Origin: CAWUFC02 sp963921335
Lineage (GTDB): Bacteria; Pseudomonadota; Gammaproteobacteria; Pseudomonadales; Halieaceae
Direction of reading: 5' to 3'
DNA: 64,000 nt
Assembly: GCA_963921335.3 (NCBI GenBank)
Contig: CAWUFC020000001.1
Span: 2,418,001-2,482,000 of the forward strand
The translations under genes were made by a program, and so were the position numbers. The notes under the pieces were generated by a model. The model was not told where the DNA came from and searched no databases. It saw only the letters and a list, made by a program, of their open reading frames with translations. This document shows, one piece after another, positions 25,623 to 34,435 of this stretch. Position 1 is the first letter of the stretch; each line of letters begins with the position of its first letter.

Positions 25623-27878
25623 ATGTCGACATTGTCAGAACAGATTCCCAGCTGGATGCCCGGCTGGCGCAGAACCAAAGATCGCGTGGCCACCGCGGCC
25701 ATCAGCGCCGGTGGCGCTGGGGTCCTCATGGCGATTCTGCTGATCTTTTTCTATCTTCTGTACGAAGTTTTCCCGCTATTCCAGTCGGCGAAAGTCGAGC
25801 AGTTATACCAATACACCATTGAGCAGTCTGACACCCGTTACCTGGCCATTGAGGAGCAGGGTGAACTGGCGCTGGCAATCAGTGAGACCGGCGAAGCGCT
25901 GTTTTTCGATGCGCGCGATGGAGCAACCCGATTGCAGGTTGACCTGGCAGAGCCCGCGGGTATGGGGCGCGCCCCGCTGTTGCAGATTGTCGAGCAGAGC
26001 CCGGAATCGAGAATCCTGGGCCTGGGTTATGGCAGCGGTGAAGTGCTGCTGGTCAAGCACGACTACAGGCTGACCTATCCGAATGACGTGCGCGTGATCA
26101 ACGCCCGTATCGAGTACACCTACGGGCCTGCTGCTCTTGCTGTGTTGCCGCCGGGCTCCCAGTTGGGGCAGCTGGCGGTGCGGGATGCAGAGGAGGCCCT
26201 GGTGCTCGCCGCCAGCGACAGCCAGGGCAGGGTGCACGTGCTGCGATATACCAAAGAGGAAAATTTCCTCAGTGGTGAGATCGAACTCACCGAGGAGCGA
26301 TTGCAGCTGGACCGACTGGTCGATGGTATCGAGGCCATCTTTGTCGATTCATCCCAGCGCTGGCTCTATGTGCTTGATACCCAGGCCAACTACCTGGTGG
26401 TCGATTTGGCCAGTGTCGATGCTCTGGGTAACCTGGGTGTGGCTGATTCCGGTTCGCTGTTTGAATCTGGAGCATGTCTTGCCTCGGCGACCCAGCTACT
26501 TGGTGGTATTTCCCTGCTGGCGGGCTCTACTGAGGGCGAACTGGCCCAGTACTTTGTGACCACCAATGCCGAGGGCAGCCGCCTGGCGCAGGTGCGGACC
26601 TTTGAGAGCAACGCAGCTGCCACAGTCAGTATGCTGCCTGAGCAGCGTCGTAAGGGCTTTCTGGGTCTTAGCGACAGTGGTGAGCTGGAGATTTTCCATA
26701 CCACGGCGGGGCGTCGCCTGATTCAGATTGAGTTGAGTCAGCAGCAGCTTGCCAATGCAGCATTGTCCCCTCGGGCAGATCGTCTGCTGGTTGAAGACAG
26801 CCAGGGTCAGTTCAGCTACTGGGATGTGCATAATAAGCACCCTGATATTTCCTGGGACGCGCTGTGGGGCAAAGTCTGGTACGAGAGTTACCAGGAGCCG
26901 GAATATATCTGGCAGAGCTCTGCCTCTAACAACGACTTCGAGCCGAAGTACTCCTTTTCGCCTCTGGCGTTCGGCACCCTGAAGGCGGCGTTCTACGCCA
27001 TGTTGATTGCGGCGCCGTTGGCCATCTGTGGTGCCATATTTACCGCCTACTTTATGGCGCCGGCGCTGCGCCGCAAAATCAAGCCGTTGATTGAACTGAT
27101 GGAAGCGCTGCCGACAGTAATCCTGGGCTTCCTCGCAGGGTTGTGGCTGGCGCCGTTTGTTGAGGCAAGCCTGGCCGGTGTGTTCTCGCTGATGCTGTTT
27201 ATGCCGGTGGGCGTGCTGTTCTTTGCCTTCCTTTGGTCCCGCCTCCCGCTGGGTTTGCGGGCGAGGGTGCCCGACGGCTGGCAGGCGGCGATACTCATCC
27301 CGGTGGTGATCCTGATTGGCTATAGCTGCTTCGCTGCCAATGACACTGTAGAGCTGCTGTTTTTCAATGGCGACATGCGCGCCTGGGTGACTACAGACCT
27401 GGGGATTTCTTTTGATCAGCGCAATGCATTGGTTGTGGGCATTGCTATGGGTCTTGCGGTTATTCCAACCATATTCTCGATCGCCGAGGACGCCATTTTC
27501 GGTGTTCCCAAGCACCTCAGCTACGGCAGCCTGGCCCTGGGTGCGACACCTTGGCAGACGCTGGTCGGTGTGGTGCTACCCACCGCCAGTCCGGGTATTT
27601 TCTCGGCTCTGATGATTGGTCTGGGTCGAGCTGTAGGGGAGACCATGATTGTGCTGATGGCCACGGGTAACACCCCGATCATGGATGCCAATATCTTCGA
27701 GGGCATGCGCACGTTGGCAGCCAATATTGCGGTGGAGGTGCCTGAGGCTGAGGTCGACAGCACTCATTACCGTGTGCTGTTCCTCGCTGCATTTGTGTTG
27801 TTCATGTTTACCTTCGTGGTGAACACCTTTGCGGAACTGGTGCGACAGCGCCTGCGCATCAAGTACGGATCACTGTGA
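25623..27878 (+). CDS. pstC: Phosphate ABC transporter permease PstC, extended form
   Basis: Inner-membrane permease half of the phosphate importer. At 751 residues it is more than twice the size of E. coli PstC. One membrane helix (about 25-50) is followed by a large extra domain (about 55-435) with repeated beta-rich stretches resembling propeller blades (LALAISETGEALFFDARDG; RLLVEDSQGQFSYWDVH). The permease core begins near 440, with LPTVILGFLAGLW near 495 and the ATPase-contact loop LSYGSLALGATPWQTL near 632. The extra domain is probably periplasmic, since it follows helix 1. Larger PstC forms occur in Pseudomonas, as I recall; the function of the domain is unknown. Ends with TGATG overlap into pstA. 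Confidence 0.93.
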   Translation: MSTLSEQIPSWMPGWRRTKDRVATAAISAGGAGVLMAILLIFFYLLYEVFPLFQSAKVEQLYQYTIEQSDTRYLAIEEQGELALAISETGEALFFDARDGATRLQVDLAEPAGMGRAPLLQIVEQSPESRILGLGYGSGEVLLVKHDYRLTYPNDVRVINARIEYTYGPAALAVLPPGSQLGQLAVRDAEEALVLAASDSQGRVHVLRYTKEENFLSGEIELTEERLQLDRLVDGIEAIFVDSSQRWLYVLDTQANYLVVDLASVDALGNLGVADSGSLFESGACLASATQLLGGISLLAGSTEGELAQYFVTTNAEGSRLAQVRTFESNAAATVSMLPEQRRKGFLGLSDSGELEIFHTTAGRRLIQIELSQQQLANAALSPRADRLLVEDSQGQFSYWDVHNKHPDISWDALWGKVWYESYQEPEYIWQSSASNNDFEPKYSFSPLAFGTLKAAFYAMLIAAPLAICGAIFTAYFMAPALRRKIKPLIELMEALPTVILGFLAGLWLAPFVEASLAGVFSLMLFMPVGVLFFAFLWSRLPLGLRARVPDGWQAAILIPVVILIGYSCFAANDTVELLFFNGDMRAWVTTDLGISFDQRNALVVGIAMGLAVIPTIFSIAEDAIFGVPKHLSYGSLALGATPWQTLVGVVLPTASPGIFSALMIGLGRAVGETMIVLMATGNTPIMDANIFEGMRTLAANIAVEVPEAEVDSTHYRVLFLAAFVLFMFTFVVNTFAELVRQRLRIKYGSL

Positions 27879-29587
27879 TGGAAAAACAAGCGCCTAAAAG
27901 TTTGCAGATGAACCCGCGCTCCGGCGTGCTCGACTGGATTCGCAGCGGTGAACCGATGGTCTGGGCCAATGGTGCGGCGGTCAGCGTCAGCATTGTTGCA
28001 GTGGTGGGCTTGCTGGTGCTGCTCGCTGTGCGGGGGTTTGGTCACTTCTGGCCGTCAGACGTGATGCTGGCTGAGGTGGTCTACCAGGGCCAGAGTCGCC
28101 CCGTTTCCGGTGAGCTGGTCGAGAGTAAGCAGGCGAGTGGCGAGCAGCTACGCGGTGCGGGCATTGAGTTGATCGGAGAGGGGCCATTTTATCGCCGGGA
28201 CCTGGTCAAGCAGGGCAATCGTGACTTTCTCGGCAGTGACTTCGTCTGGATTGTTTACGAACAGCTTCAGAACATCACTTACCCGGAAGACCTCATGGTG
28301 GTGGAGCGTTTGGAGTGGGGCAATCTCTATGCCCGTCTGGTTGCTGTATCGCGCGACGGAGAAGAGCAGACCCTGCAGAGCCTCGGCGATGAAGCACTTT
28401 GGGCGCTTTTTCAGCAGTATCTCGATGACACCCTGCAGATCCGTGAACAGATCAGCTCCATAGAACACGACGATATTGGCAGTATCAACTACGACATGGA
28501 GCAGCTGCGCTTGAAGGAGCGCAGGCTTGAACTGGAAGGTCAGAATACGCCTGCAAGGCTGGCGGACATCGCTGCAGAAAGAGCAGAGCTGGAAGCAGAC
28601 TACGAAGTATTACAGGGGCAGCTCGCAGCCTTGTACCAGGAAATCGAGCGCAGCCGCTATAAAGTCACCCTTGCCGATGGCAGTGAGCGTGAATTGCCCC
28701 TGGCCAAGGTCGTCAGGGCGGACCGCCCCAATGCCATGAGCACCCTTGATAAGCTGGGCCACTATTTTGAGAAGCTGGGTGAGTTTCTGACTGCAGAACC
28801 CCGTGAGGCCAATACCGAGGGCGGTGTTTATCCGGCGATCTTCGGAACGGTGATGATGGTACTGCTGATGTCGGTCATGGTGACCCCATTTGGCGTGGTG
28901 GCAGCTGTATACCTTCGCGAGTATGCGCGTCAGGGCGTGGTTACGCGCACCATTCGGGTCGCGGTAAGTAACCTGGCGGGTGTTCCCTCCATTGTTTACG
29001 GTGTGTTCGGCCTGGGCTTTTTTGTGTATTTCCTGGGTGGCGAGATCGATGCCCTGTTCTTCCCGGAGTGCTTGCCTCGTCCCACTTTCGGGACGCCGGG
29101 CCTGATGTGGGCATCACTCACCCTGGCGCTGTTAACCTTACCGGTGGTGATTGTATCTACTGAGGAGGGGCTGGCGCGTATTCCAAGAGCGGTTCGAGAG
29201 GGCAGCCTCGCACTCGGCGCGACAAGGGCCGAAACGCTTTGGCGAGTGGTTCTTCCTATGGCCAGCCCTGCCATGATGACCGGTTTGATCCTGGCCGTGG
29301 CACGAGCCGCCGGTGAAGTAGCTCCCTTGATGTTGGTAGGTGTCGTAAAGCTGGCGCCCAGTTTACCGCTTGATGGCAATTACCCTTACATCCACCTCGA
29401 CCAGAAATTCATGCACCTGGGTTTCCACATTTACGATGTCGGCTTTCAAAGCCCCAATGTGGAAGCAGCAAGGCCGCTGGTATACGCTACAGCTCTGCTG
29501 CTCGTTGTGATCATTGCTGTGCTTAATTTTACGGCGGTTGCCCTGCGTAACCGTTTGCGTGAGCGCTATAAAGCCCTCGACGCCTGA
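27878..29587 (+). CDS. pstA: Phosphate ABC transporter permease PstA, extended form
   Basis: Second permease half, 569 residues against roughly 300 in E. coli. One membrane helix (about 30-52), an extra domain (about 55-310) that includes a strongly charged predicted coiled coil (about 195-265, with RLKERRLELEG and AAERAELEADYEVLQGQL), then the permease core from about 316 with GVPSIVYGVFGLGFFVYFLGG and the contact loop REGSLALGATRAETLWRVVLP. The start overlaps the pstC stop. The extended PstA matches the extended PstC, so the two extra domains may meet on the periplasmic face. Confidence 0.93.
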   Translation: MEKQAPKSLQMNPRSGVLDWIRSGEPMVWANGAAVSVSIVAVVGLLVLLAVRGFGHFWPSDVMLAEVVYQGQSRPVSGELVESKQASGEQLRGAGIELIGEGPFYRRDLVKQGNRDFLGSDFVWIVYEQLQNITYPEDLMVVERLEWGNLYARLVAVSRDGEEQTLQSLGDEALWALFQQYLDDTLQIREQISSIEHDDIGSINYDMEQLRLKERRLELEGQNTPARLADIAAERAELEADYEVLQGQLAALYQEIERSRYKVTLADGSERELPLAKVVRADRPNAMSTLDKLGHYFEKLGEFLTAEPREANTEGGVYPAIFGTVMMVLLMSVMVTPFGVVAAVYLREYARQGVVTRTIRVAVSNLAGVPSIVYGVFGLGFFVYFLGGEIDALFFPECLPRPTFGTPGLMWASLTLALLTLPVVIVSTEEGLARIPRAVREGSLALGATRAETLWRVVLPMASPAMMTGLILAVARAAGEVAPLMLVGVVKLAPSLPLDGNYPYIHLDQKFMHLGFHIYDVGFQSPNVEAARPLVYATALLLVVIIAVLNFTAVALRNRLRERYKALDA

Positions 29588-29603
29588 TAGACAGGAATTA
29601 GCT

Positions 29604-30425
29604 ATGCAAACCCATTCCATCGATATGGACGCTATCCAGAGAAGCCCCAGTGATATGACTGAGGCCACCGAGCTAGCGCTGAAAGTCGATTCACTCAACC
29701 TGTTTTATGGCGGTGATACCCAGGCGCTGTTTGACGTGAACCTGGATATCCCCAAACAGCGAGTCACTGCCTTTATTGGACCCAGTGGTTGCGGAAAGTC
29801 CAGCTTGCTGCGTTGTTTTAACAGGATGAATGACCTCGTGGACGGGTGTCGGGTTGACGGCTCCATCCTGCTCGAAGGCGAGGACGTGTACGGAAGCAAG
29901 GTGGATGTGCCCGCCTTGCGCCGACGTATCGGTATGGTGTCCCAAAAACCAAATCCTTTCCCCAAGTCTATCTACGAAAACGTGGCCTATGGCCTTCGTA
30001 TCCAGGGTATCAACAAAAAGCGTATTCTCGATGAGGTCGTGGAAAAGTCCCTTAAGGCCGCAGCGCTGTGGGACGAGGTGAAGGATCGTCTCAATGACAG
30101 TGCACTGGGCTTATCCGGTGGCCAGCAGCAGCGTCTGGTGATTGCGCGCACGATCGCAGTGGAGCCCGAAGTGGTTCTGCTGGACGAGCCTGCATCAGCG
30201 CTGGACCCGATTTCCACCCTGAAGATTGAAGAACTGATTTACGAGCTCAAGTCTCGTTACACCATTGTTATTGTGACCCATAACATGCAGCAGGCGGCGC
30301 GTGTGTCGGATATGACTGCTTTTATGTACATGGGTAAGCTGATTGAGTTCGATAACACCGACACGCTGTTTACCAACCCCTCACAGAAGCAGACCGAAGA
30401 CTACATCACCGGTCGCTACGGATAA
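29604..30425 (+). CDS. pstB: Phosphate import ATPase PstB
   Basis: ATPase of the phosphate importer. The 273-residue protein has Walker A GPSGCGKSS, signature LSGGQQQRLVIAR, Walker B VVLLDEPASALDP and the H-loop VTHNMQQAARVSD. ATG at 29604 follows AGGAATTAGCT; an upstream in-frame start lies in pstA and has no family match. The 25-residue N-terminal tail before KVDSLNLFYG is slightly long. It also links transport state to PhoR through PhoU. Confidence 0.97.
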   Translation: MQTHSIDMDAIQRSPSDMTEATELALKVDSLNLFYGGDTQALFDVNLDIPKQRVTAFIGPSGCGKSSLLRCFNRMNDLVDGCRVDGSILLEGEDVYGSKVDVPALRRRIGMVSQKPNPFPKSIYENVAYGLRIQGINKKRILDEVVEKSLKAAALWDEVKDRLNDSALGLSGGQQQRLVIARTIAVEPEVVLLDEPASALDPISTLKIEELIYELKSRYTIVIVTHNMQQAARVSDMTAFMYMGKLIEFDNTDTLFTNPSQKQTEDYITGRYG

Positions 30426-30436
30426 CAGGAGGCTTT

Positions 30437-31159
30437 ATGTCTAGCCAGGATGCTTATACACAGCATATTTCCGAACAGTTCAATACTGAACTGGATGGCG
30501 TTAAATCTCACATGCTGGAAATGGGTGGGTTGGTCGAAGCGCAGATTGCCGCGGGGCTGAACGCCCTTGTTGACGGGGAAACCGGGGAAGCAGAGAAGGT
30601 CATCGCACGCGACAGCGAGGTGAACGACATGGAGGTGGCCATCGATGACGAGTGTTCACGGATACTCGCCCGGCGCCAGCCCGCTGCGAGTGACCTTCGC
30701 CTGGTGCTGGCGATTTCCAAGGTGATTACTGATCTGGAGCGTATTGGTGATGAGGCTGCCAAGATTGCACGCCAGGCTATAAATATCTCTGAGGAAGGCT
30801 CATCTCCCAGCGGTTATGTGGAGATGCGCCATATCGGTGCACATGTTGGCGCCATGTTGCGGGACGCGCTGGATGCCTTTGCCCGCATGGACGTGGAAAT
30901 GGCAGTTCAGGTTGCCAAGGAAGACACGCTGGTCGATAAAGAGTACGCCAATGCCATGCGTAGTCTGGTGACTTACATGATGGAAGATCCCCGTGTGATC
31001 GGCTCAGTGATTAATGAGATGTGGGCGCTGCGCTCGCTTGAGTGTATTGGTGATCACGCCCACAACATTGCCGAATACGTGATTTACCTGGCTAAAGGCC
31101 TGAATGCCCGCCATGTCGAGATCGATGAGCTGATCTCGCAGCTGGAAGAGCATCATTAA
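30437..31159 (+). CDS. phoU: Phosphate signalling protein PhoU
   Basis: Negative regulator that couples PstSCAB activity to PhoR and keeps the regulon off when phosphate is plentiful. The 240-residue protein is a tandem of three-helix bundles with the metal-binding E/D motifs of the family (RDSEVNDMEVAIDDEC; ITDLERIGDEAAKIA; ALRSLECIGDHAHNIAEYV). A strong ribosome site, CAGGAGG, lies 6 bases before the ATG. Last gene of the pst operon. Confidence 0.97.
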   Translation: MSSQDAYTQHISEQFNTELDGVKSHMLEMGGLVEAQIAAGLNALVDGETGEAEKVIARDSEVNDMEVAIDDECSRILARRQPAASDLRLVLAISKVITDLERIGDEAAKIARQAINISEEGSSPSGYVEMRHIGAHVGAMLRDALDAFARMDVEMAVQVAKEDTLVDKEYANAMRSLVTYMMEDPRVIGSVINEMWALRSLECIGDHAHNIAEYVIYLAKGLNARHVEIDELISQLEEHH

Positions 31160-31165
31160 GGAATT

Positions 31166-31259
31166 GTTTCATTAAAGTTTCATAAACCGCTGTCGTAACA
31201 ATACTGTCATATATCCGACATAGAATTGTCGTGTGTCTGTCATAGAGGCAACCGATACA
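31166..31259 (+). promoter_or_regulatory. Array of Pho half-sites upstream of the porin
   Basis: Four half-sites stand in strict 11-base phase: CTGTCAT (31204), CCGACAT (31215), TTGTCGT (31226) and CTGTCAT (31237-31243). Upstream are a further pair GTTTCAT/GTTTCAT at 31166 and 31177, also 11 apart, and CTGTCGT at 31190. A -10-like GATACA (31254-31259) begins 10 bases after the last half-site, the same geometry as for phoB and pstS. Seven half-sites in 78 bases implies cooperative PhoB binding and strong starvation induction. Confidence 0.8.
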
Positions 31260-31290
31260 GGATAAAACAGTGACGTACGGGAGTATGGAC

Positions 31291-32556
31291 ATGAAGCTTC
31301 ACCAATCAATCATTGCAGCGCTGGTGCTGCTGATCGCACCGATGGCACACGCGGCCGTCAGCGATGAGCAGTTTGCACAGATGCAGGCTCAATTTGCCGA
31401 ACTGGCACAGCGTTTAAACGCGCTGGAGGCTGAAAATGCCAAGCTGCGCGAAATCAATCAACAGACCATTCGTGAGGTTGAGCTCACCAGCGCACAGGTG
31501 GCAGAAGTAGCCAAGAAGCCTGCGGCCAGTTCCTGGACTGACACGGTTCGGATCAAGGGTGATTTCCGCTATCGCTACGAAGCCATCGACGTGGAAGATG
31601 TCACCAAGCGTGAACGCAACCGTGTCCGTGCACGTGCTGCCATCGTTGCTGATCTGCCCAACAATGTCGAAGTAGGGCTGGGTATGGCCAGCGGCGGTTC
31701 CGACCCGGTGTCCACCAACCAGACCCTGGGTGGCGGTGGTTCTACCAAGGACCTTCGCATGGACCTGGCCTATTTCAACTGGGCTGCAACCAAAGACCTG
31801 AACGTGATTGGCGGTAAGCACAAGAACACCATGTATCGTCCGCAAAAGCACGGCTTGATCTATGATGGGGACTACCGTCCGGAAGGCTTCAACATACAGT
31901 ACACACCGGGTTCGTTCTTCCTGACCGTCGGCGGTACCTGGCTGGAGAGTGACACCAAGCTCGACAACTCTGAATTCACCTGGAGCGGACAGCTCGGCTT
32001 CAACGGTAATATCGGTTCAGCCAAGCTTGTGACCGGTCTCGGTTACCAGCAAATCGACACTGCCGGCAAAACACCGTTCTTCGGTGATCCCAGCGATTTC
32101 TTCGGCAACACGTTTGTCTGTGATGACCCCGTTGCGTTAGAGGGCTGTAGCTTTCTTTACGACTACCACACGGTACAGGCCTTTGCTGATCTTGGTCTGA
32201 CGGTTGGTGACATGCCCCTGGGCCTGTTCTTCGACTACGTCCACAACACCGAAGCCGATGAATTCGACACAGGTTATGCAGTGGGTGCGCGTTTGGGTAA
32301 AACCAGTGGCTGGAAAACCTGGGACATCGCCTACAACTACCAGGATCTTGAAGCCGACGCGACCCTGGGTCTGCTGACCGATTCAGATTTCGGTGGCGGT
32401 GGTATCGACGGCAAAGGACACGTGTTCAAGGCCGGTTTTGGCATCAACAAAAAGTGGAGCCTGGGCCTGACTTACTTCAAGAACGAAATTGGTGGCAACA
32501 AGGGGCTGGATACGGACTTCGACCGCATCATGCTCGATACCAAGTTCAAGTACTAG
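31291..32556 (+). CDS. Putative outer-membrane porin, Pho-controlled
   Basis: A 421-residue outer-membrane beta-barrel of the putative-porin type (not clearly OprP/OprO). Signal peptide ending in AHA near residue 21; a periplasmic coiled coil (about 25-75: FAELAQRLNALEAENAKLREI) likely helps trimerise; then a barrel with alternating aromatic strands and a C-terminal aromatic residue (FKY). The ATG at 31291 is preferred because GGGAG lies 7 bases upstream and the signal peptide starts there; GTG 31270 and ATG 31285 are alternatives. The upstream Pho half-site array and its position after phoU suggest it lets phosphate or phosphorylated compounds cross the outer membrane; the solute is inferred. 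Confidence 0.88.
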   Translation: MKLHQSIIAALVLLIAPMAHAAVSDEQFAQMQAQFAELAQRLNALEAENAKLREINQQTIREVELTSAQVAEVAKKPAASSWTDTVRIKGDFRYRYEAIDVEDVTKRERNRVRARAAIVADLPNNVEVGLGMASGGSDPVSTNQTLGGGGSTKDLRMDLAYFNWAATKDLNVIGGKHKNTMYRPQKHGLIYDGDYRPEGFNIQYTPGSFFLTVGGTWLESDTKLDNSEFTWSGQLGFNGNIGSAKLVTGLGYQQIDTAGKTPFFGDPSDFFGNTFVCDDPVALEGCSFLYDYHTVQAFADLGLTVGDMPLGLFFDYVHNTEADEFDTGYAVGARLGKTSGWKTWDIAYNYQDLEADATLGLLTDSDFGGGGIDGKGHVFKAGFGINKKWSLGLTYFKNEIGGNKGLDTDFDRIMLDTKFKY

Positions 32557-32563
32557 GGTAGGT

Positions 32564-32594
32564 AATTGTGGTGCGCTAGGTGCGCACCACAATT
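32564..32594. terminator. Long hairpin between the convergent porin and DUF47 genes
   Basis: A perfect 13-base inverted repeat, AATTGTGGTGCGC / GCGCACCACAATT, with a five-base loop (TAGGT). It begins 8 bases after the porin stop and covers the stop codon and last codons of the convergent DUF47 gene. It is likely a two-way terminator, though neither side has a long T-tract. Confidence 0.65.
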
Positions 32595-33256
32595 TGCAAT
32601 CGGTTGCCGACTTTCTCACCGTAGTCGGCAATTTCTCCGATCCAGTCGATGACCTGGTAGAGGAACATAGCCTCTATCGGGTCCAGACCTTTCTCCAGTT
32701 TGAATAAACGCGCCCGCAGTTTGACCTGCAGCTTGTCGCTGCGATGCTCCAGCTTCTCGATCTCGGCAATTTTCGATTCAACCAGCTTGACCTGGCGGTC
32801 ACCAAAACCAGCTTCGATCAGGTCGTCGATCTGGTTGATAGCCTCCAGCGCGGCCGCAGAGGTTTTGATGGACGCCTCGGTGTATTCGAGCACGTGTTTT
32901 TCCAGCTTTTCAGGAAAGGCCATTTCCCGTCCCAGCATCAGTCCGGCAACGTCTTTGCTGCGGTTGGCAATCTGGTCCTGGGCGATCAGCAATTCAAGCA
33001 GATCACTGCGCGACACCGGCATAAAAAGGCTCTTGGGCAGGTGTTTCCGCAGGGAGCTTTTCTGCTTGTCCGCTTCTTGTTCTGCCAGGACGATGCGTTT
33101 GTGTAGATCCTCGCAGCGTTTCCATTTGCCTTTCTGCGCGGCGTGAATGAATGGCAGGAGGGTTTCGCAGGTGGCGTGCACCTTGTGCATGTGATCCTGC
33201 AGGGGCCCCATCGGTGATTGGGCGAACAGGTTGCTGAAAGGGTTTTGTATAGCCAT
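32576..33256 (-). CDS. DUF47 (PhoU-like) phosphate-transport-associated protein
   Basis: A 226-residue all-helical protein of the DUF47/TIGR00153 family, distantly related to PhoU and usually encoded beside the low-affinity phosphate transporter Pit. Visible family features: N terminus MAIQNPFSNLFAQSPMGPL, E/D-rich metal-binding helices (CEDLHKRIVLAEQEADKQK; IEKLEHRSDKLQVKLRARLF) and the C-terminal DWIGEIADYGEKVGNR. Start at 33256 rather than 33274 follows the usual family N terminus. No pit gene is adjacent here; it sits convergent to the Pho porin. Probably modulates phosphate uptake. Confidence 0.9.
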   Translation of the reverse strand: MAIQNPFSNLFAQSPMGPLQDHMHKVHATCETLLPFIHAAQKGKWKRCEDLHKRIVLAEQEADKQKSSLRKHLPKSLFMPVSRSDLLELLIAQDQIANRSKDVAGLMLGREMAFPEKLEKHVLEYTEASIKTSAAALEAINQIDDLIEAGFGDRQVKLVESKIAEIEKLEHRSDKLQVKLRARLFKLEKGLDPIEAMFLYQVIDWIGEIADYGEKVGNRLQIVVRT

Positions 33257-33362
33257 GAAAACAGTTCCGCTCAATATTCACATCAGTATATGAACTGTCT
33301 TGGGGGATAGAAAGCTTGGGCATTGATATAATGACGGTTTTTCAACACCTGCAAGAGAGCCG

Positions 33363-34412
33363 ATGTCCCGTTTCTGGAGCCCCATTGTCAGCGAGTTATC
33401 ACCCTATGTGCCCGGCGAACAGCCGCAGCAGCCGGGGCTGATTAAGCTCAATACCAACGAGTTGCCGTGGTCGCCATCGCCGGCGGTAGTGGACGCTGTG
33501 CATGGCGCCGACGTGGATAGCCTGCGTCTGTATCCCGATCCCAATAACACGAGTTTGGTAGAAGCCTGGGCGGACGTGCTGGGTTTGTCTGCGGAGCAGG
33601 TGTTTATCGGCAACGGCAGTGATGAGGTGCTGGCGCACTGTTTTCAGGCCTTGTTTCAGCCCGATCGTCCGCTGCTGTTTCCCGATGTCACCTACAGTTT
33701 TTATCCGGTGTATTGCGGTCTGTACCGACTGCCCTATGAGACCATCCCGCTAAACGGGCAGTTCGAAGTTGAGATCAGGGATTACGCCCGGCCTAATGGC
33801 GGAGTCATCATCGCCAACCCCAACGCGCCCACTGGCATTGCGATGGACCTCGACACGGTTCGTCAGTTGCTGGATTTGAATCGCGATAGCGTCGTCGTGA
33901 TGGATGAGGCGTATGTGGATTTCGGTGCCGATTCGGCCGTTAGTCTCTTGGGCGAGTACGACAATCTGCTGGTGATACAAACCTTGTCCAAGTCCCGAGG
34001 CCTGGCAGGCCTGCGAGTGGGTGCAGCGTTCGGCCATCCAGAGCTCATCGAGGGGCTGCGCCGGGTTAAGAACAGCTTCAATTCCTATCCGTTGGATCGA
34101 ATAGCGGAGCGGGCGGCGGTTGCTGCACTCAGGGACCAGGCGTGGTTTGAGGACAGCTGTGCCCGCCTTATTGCTAACCGGGAGCTGATGACTAAGGGAC
34201 TGGAAGCTTTGGGTTACCGGGTGTTACCCAGTTGCGCTAATTTTGTGCTGGCACGCCCATCTGAGGGCGATGCAGAGAGTGTCTTCACCGCCCTGAGAGA
34301 GCAGAATATCCTGGTGCGTTACTTTAGTGCCGAGCGGACTCGTGAGTTTTTACGAATCAGTGTCGGCACTGAAGAAGAGGTCAGCGCGCTGCTGGCAGCG
34401 CTTGGCGCTTAG
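33363..34412 (+). CDS. hisC: Histidinol-phosphate aminotransferase
   Basis: Pyridoxal-phosphate enzyme of histidine synthesis converting imidazole-acetol phosphate to histidinol phosphate. The 349-residue fold-type I protein has LNTNELPWSPSP near the N terminus, the glycine-rich GNGSDEVL, NPNAPTG, the cofactor-binding DEAYVDF and the Schiff-base lysine in TLSKSRGLAGLRVG. No other his gene is nearby, so this is a stand-alone copy; a second HisC elsewhere, or use on another aromatic amino acid, is possible. Ends convergent with the fabH-like gene. Confidence 0.9.
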   Translation: MSRFWSPIVSELSPYVPGEQPQQPGLIKLNTNELPWSPSPAVVDAVHGADVDSLRLYPDPNNTSLVEAWADVLGLSAEQVFIGNGSDEVLAHCFQALFQPDRPLLFPDVTYSFYPVYCGLYRLPYETIPLNGQFEVEIRDYARPNGGVIIANPNAPTGIAMDLDTVRQLLDLNRDSVVVMDEAYVDFGADSAVSLLGEYDNLLVIQTLSKSRGLAGLRVGAAFGHPELIEGLRRVKNSFNSYPLDRIAERAAVAALRDQAWFEDSCARLIANRELMTKGLEALGYRVLPSCANFVLARPSEGDAESVFTALREQNILVRYFSAERTREFLRISVGTEEEVSALLAALGA

Positions 34413-34435
34413 TGGCGCTTAACGCCCATTAAAGA

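Noticed and set aside
31291..32556. Calling the porin OprP or OprO
   Set aside because: The Pho promoter fits, but I cannot see the sequence landmarks of the OprP family; the putative-porin family with an N-terminal coiled coil fits better.
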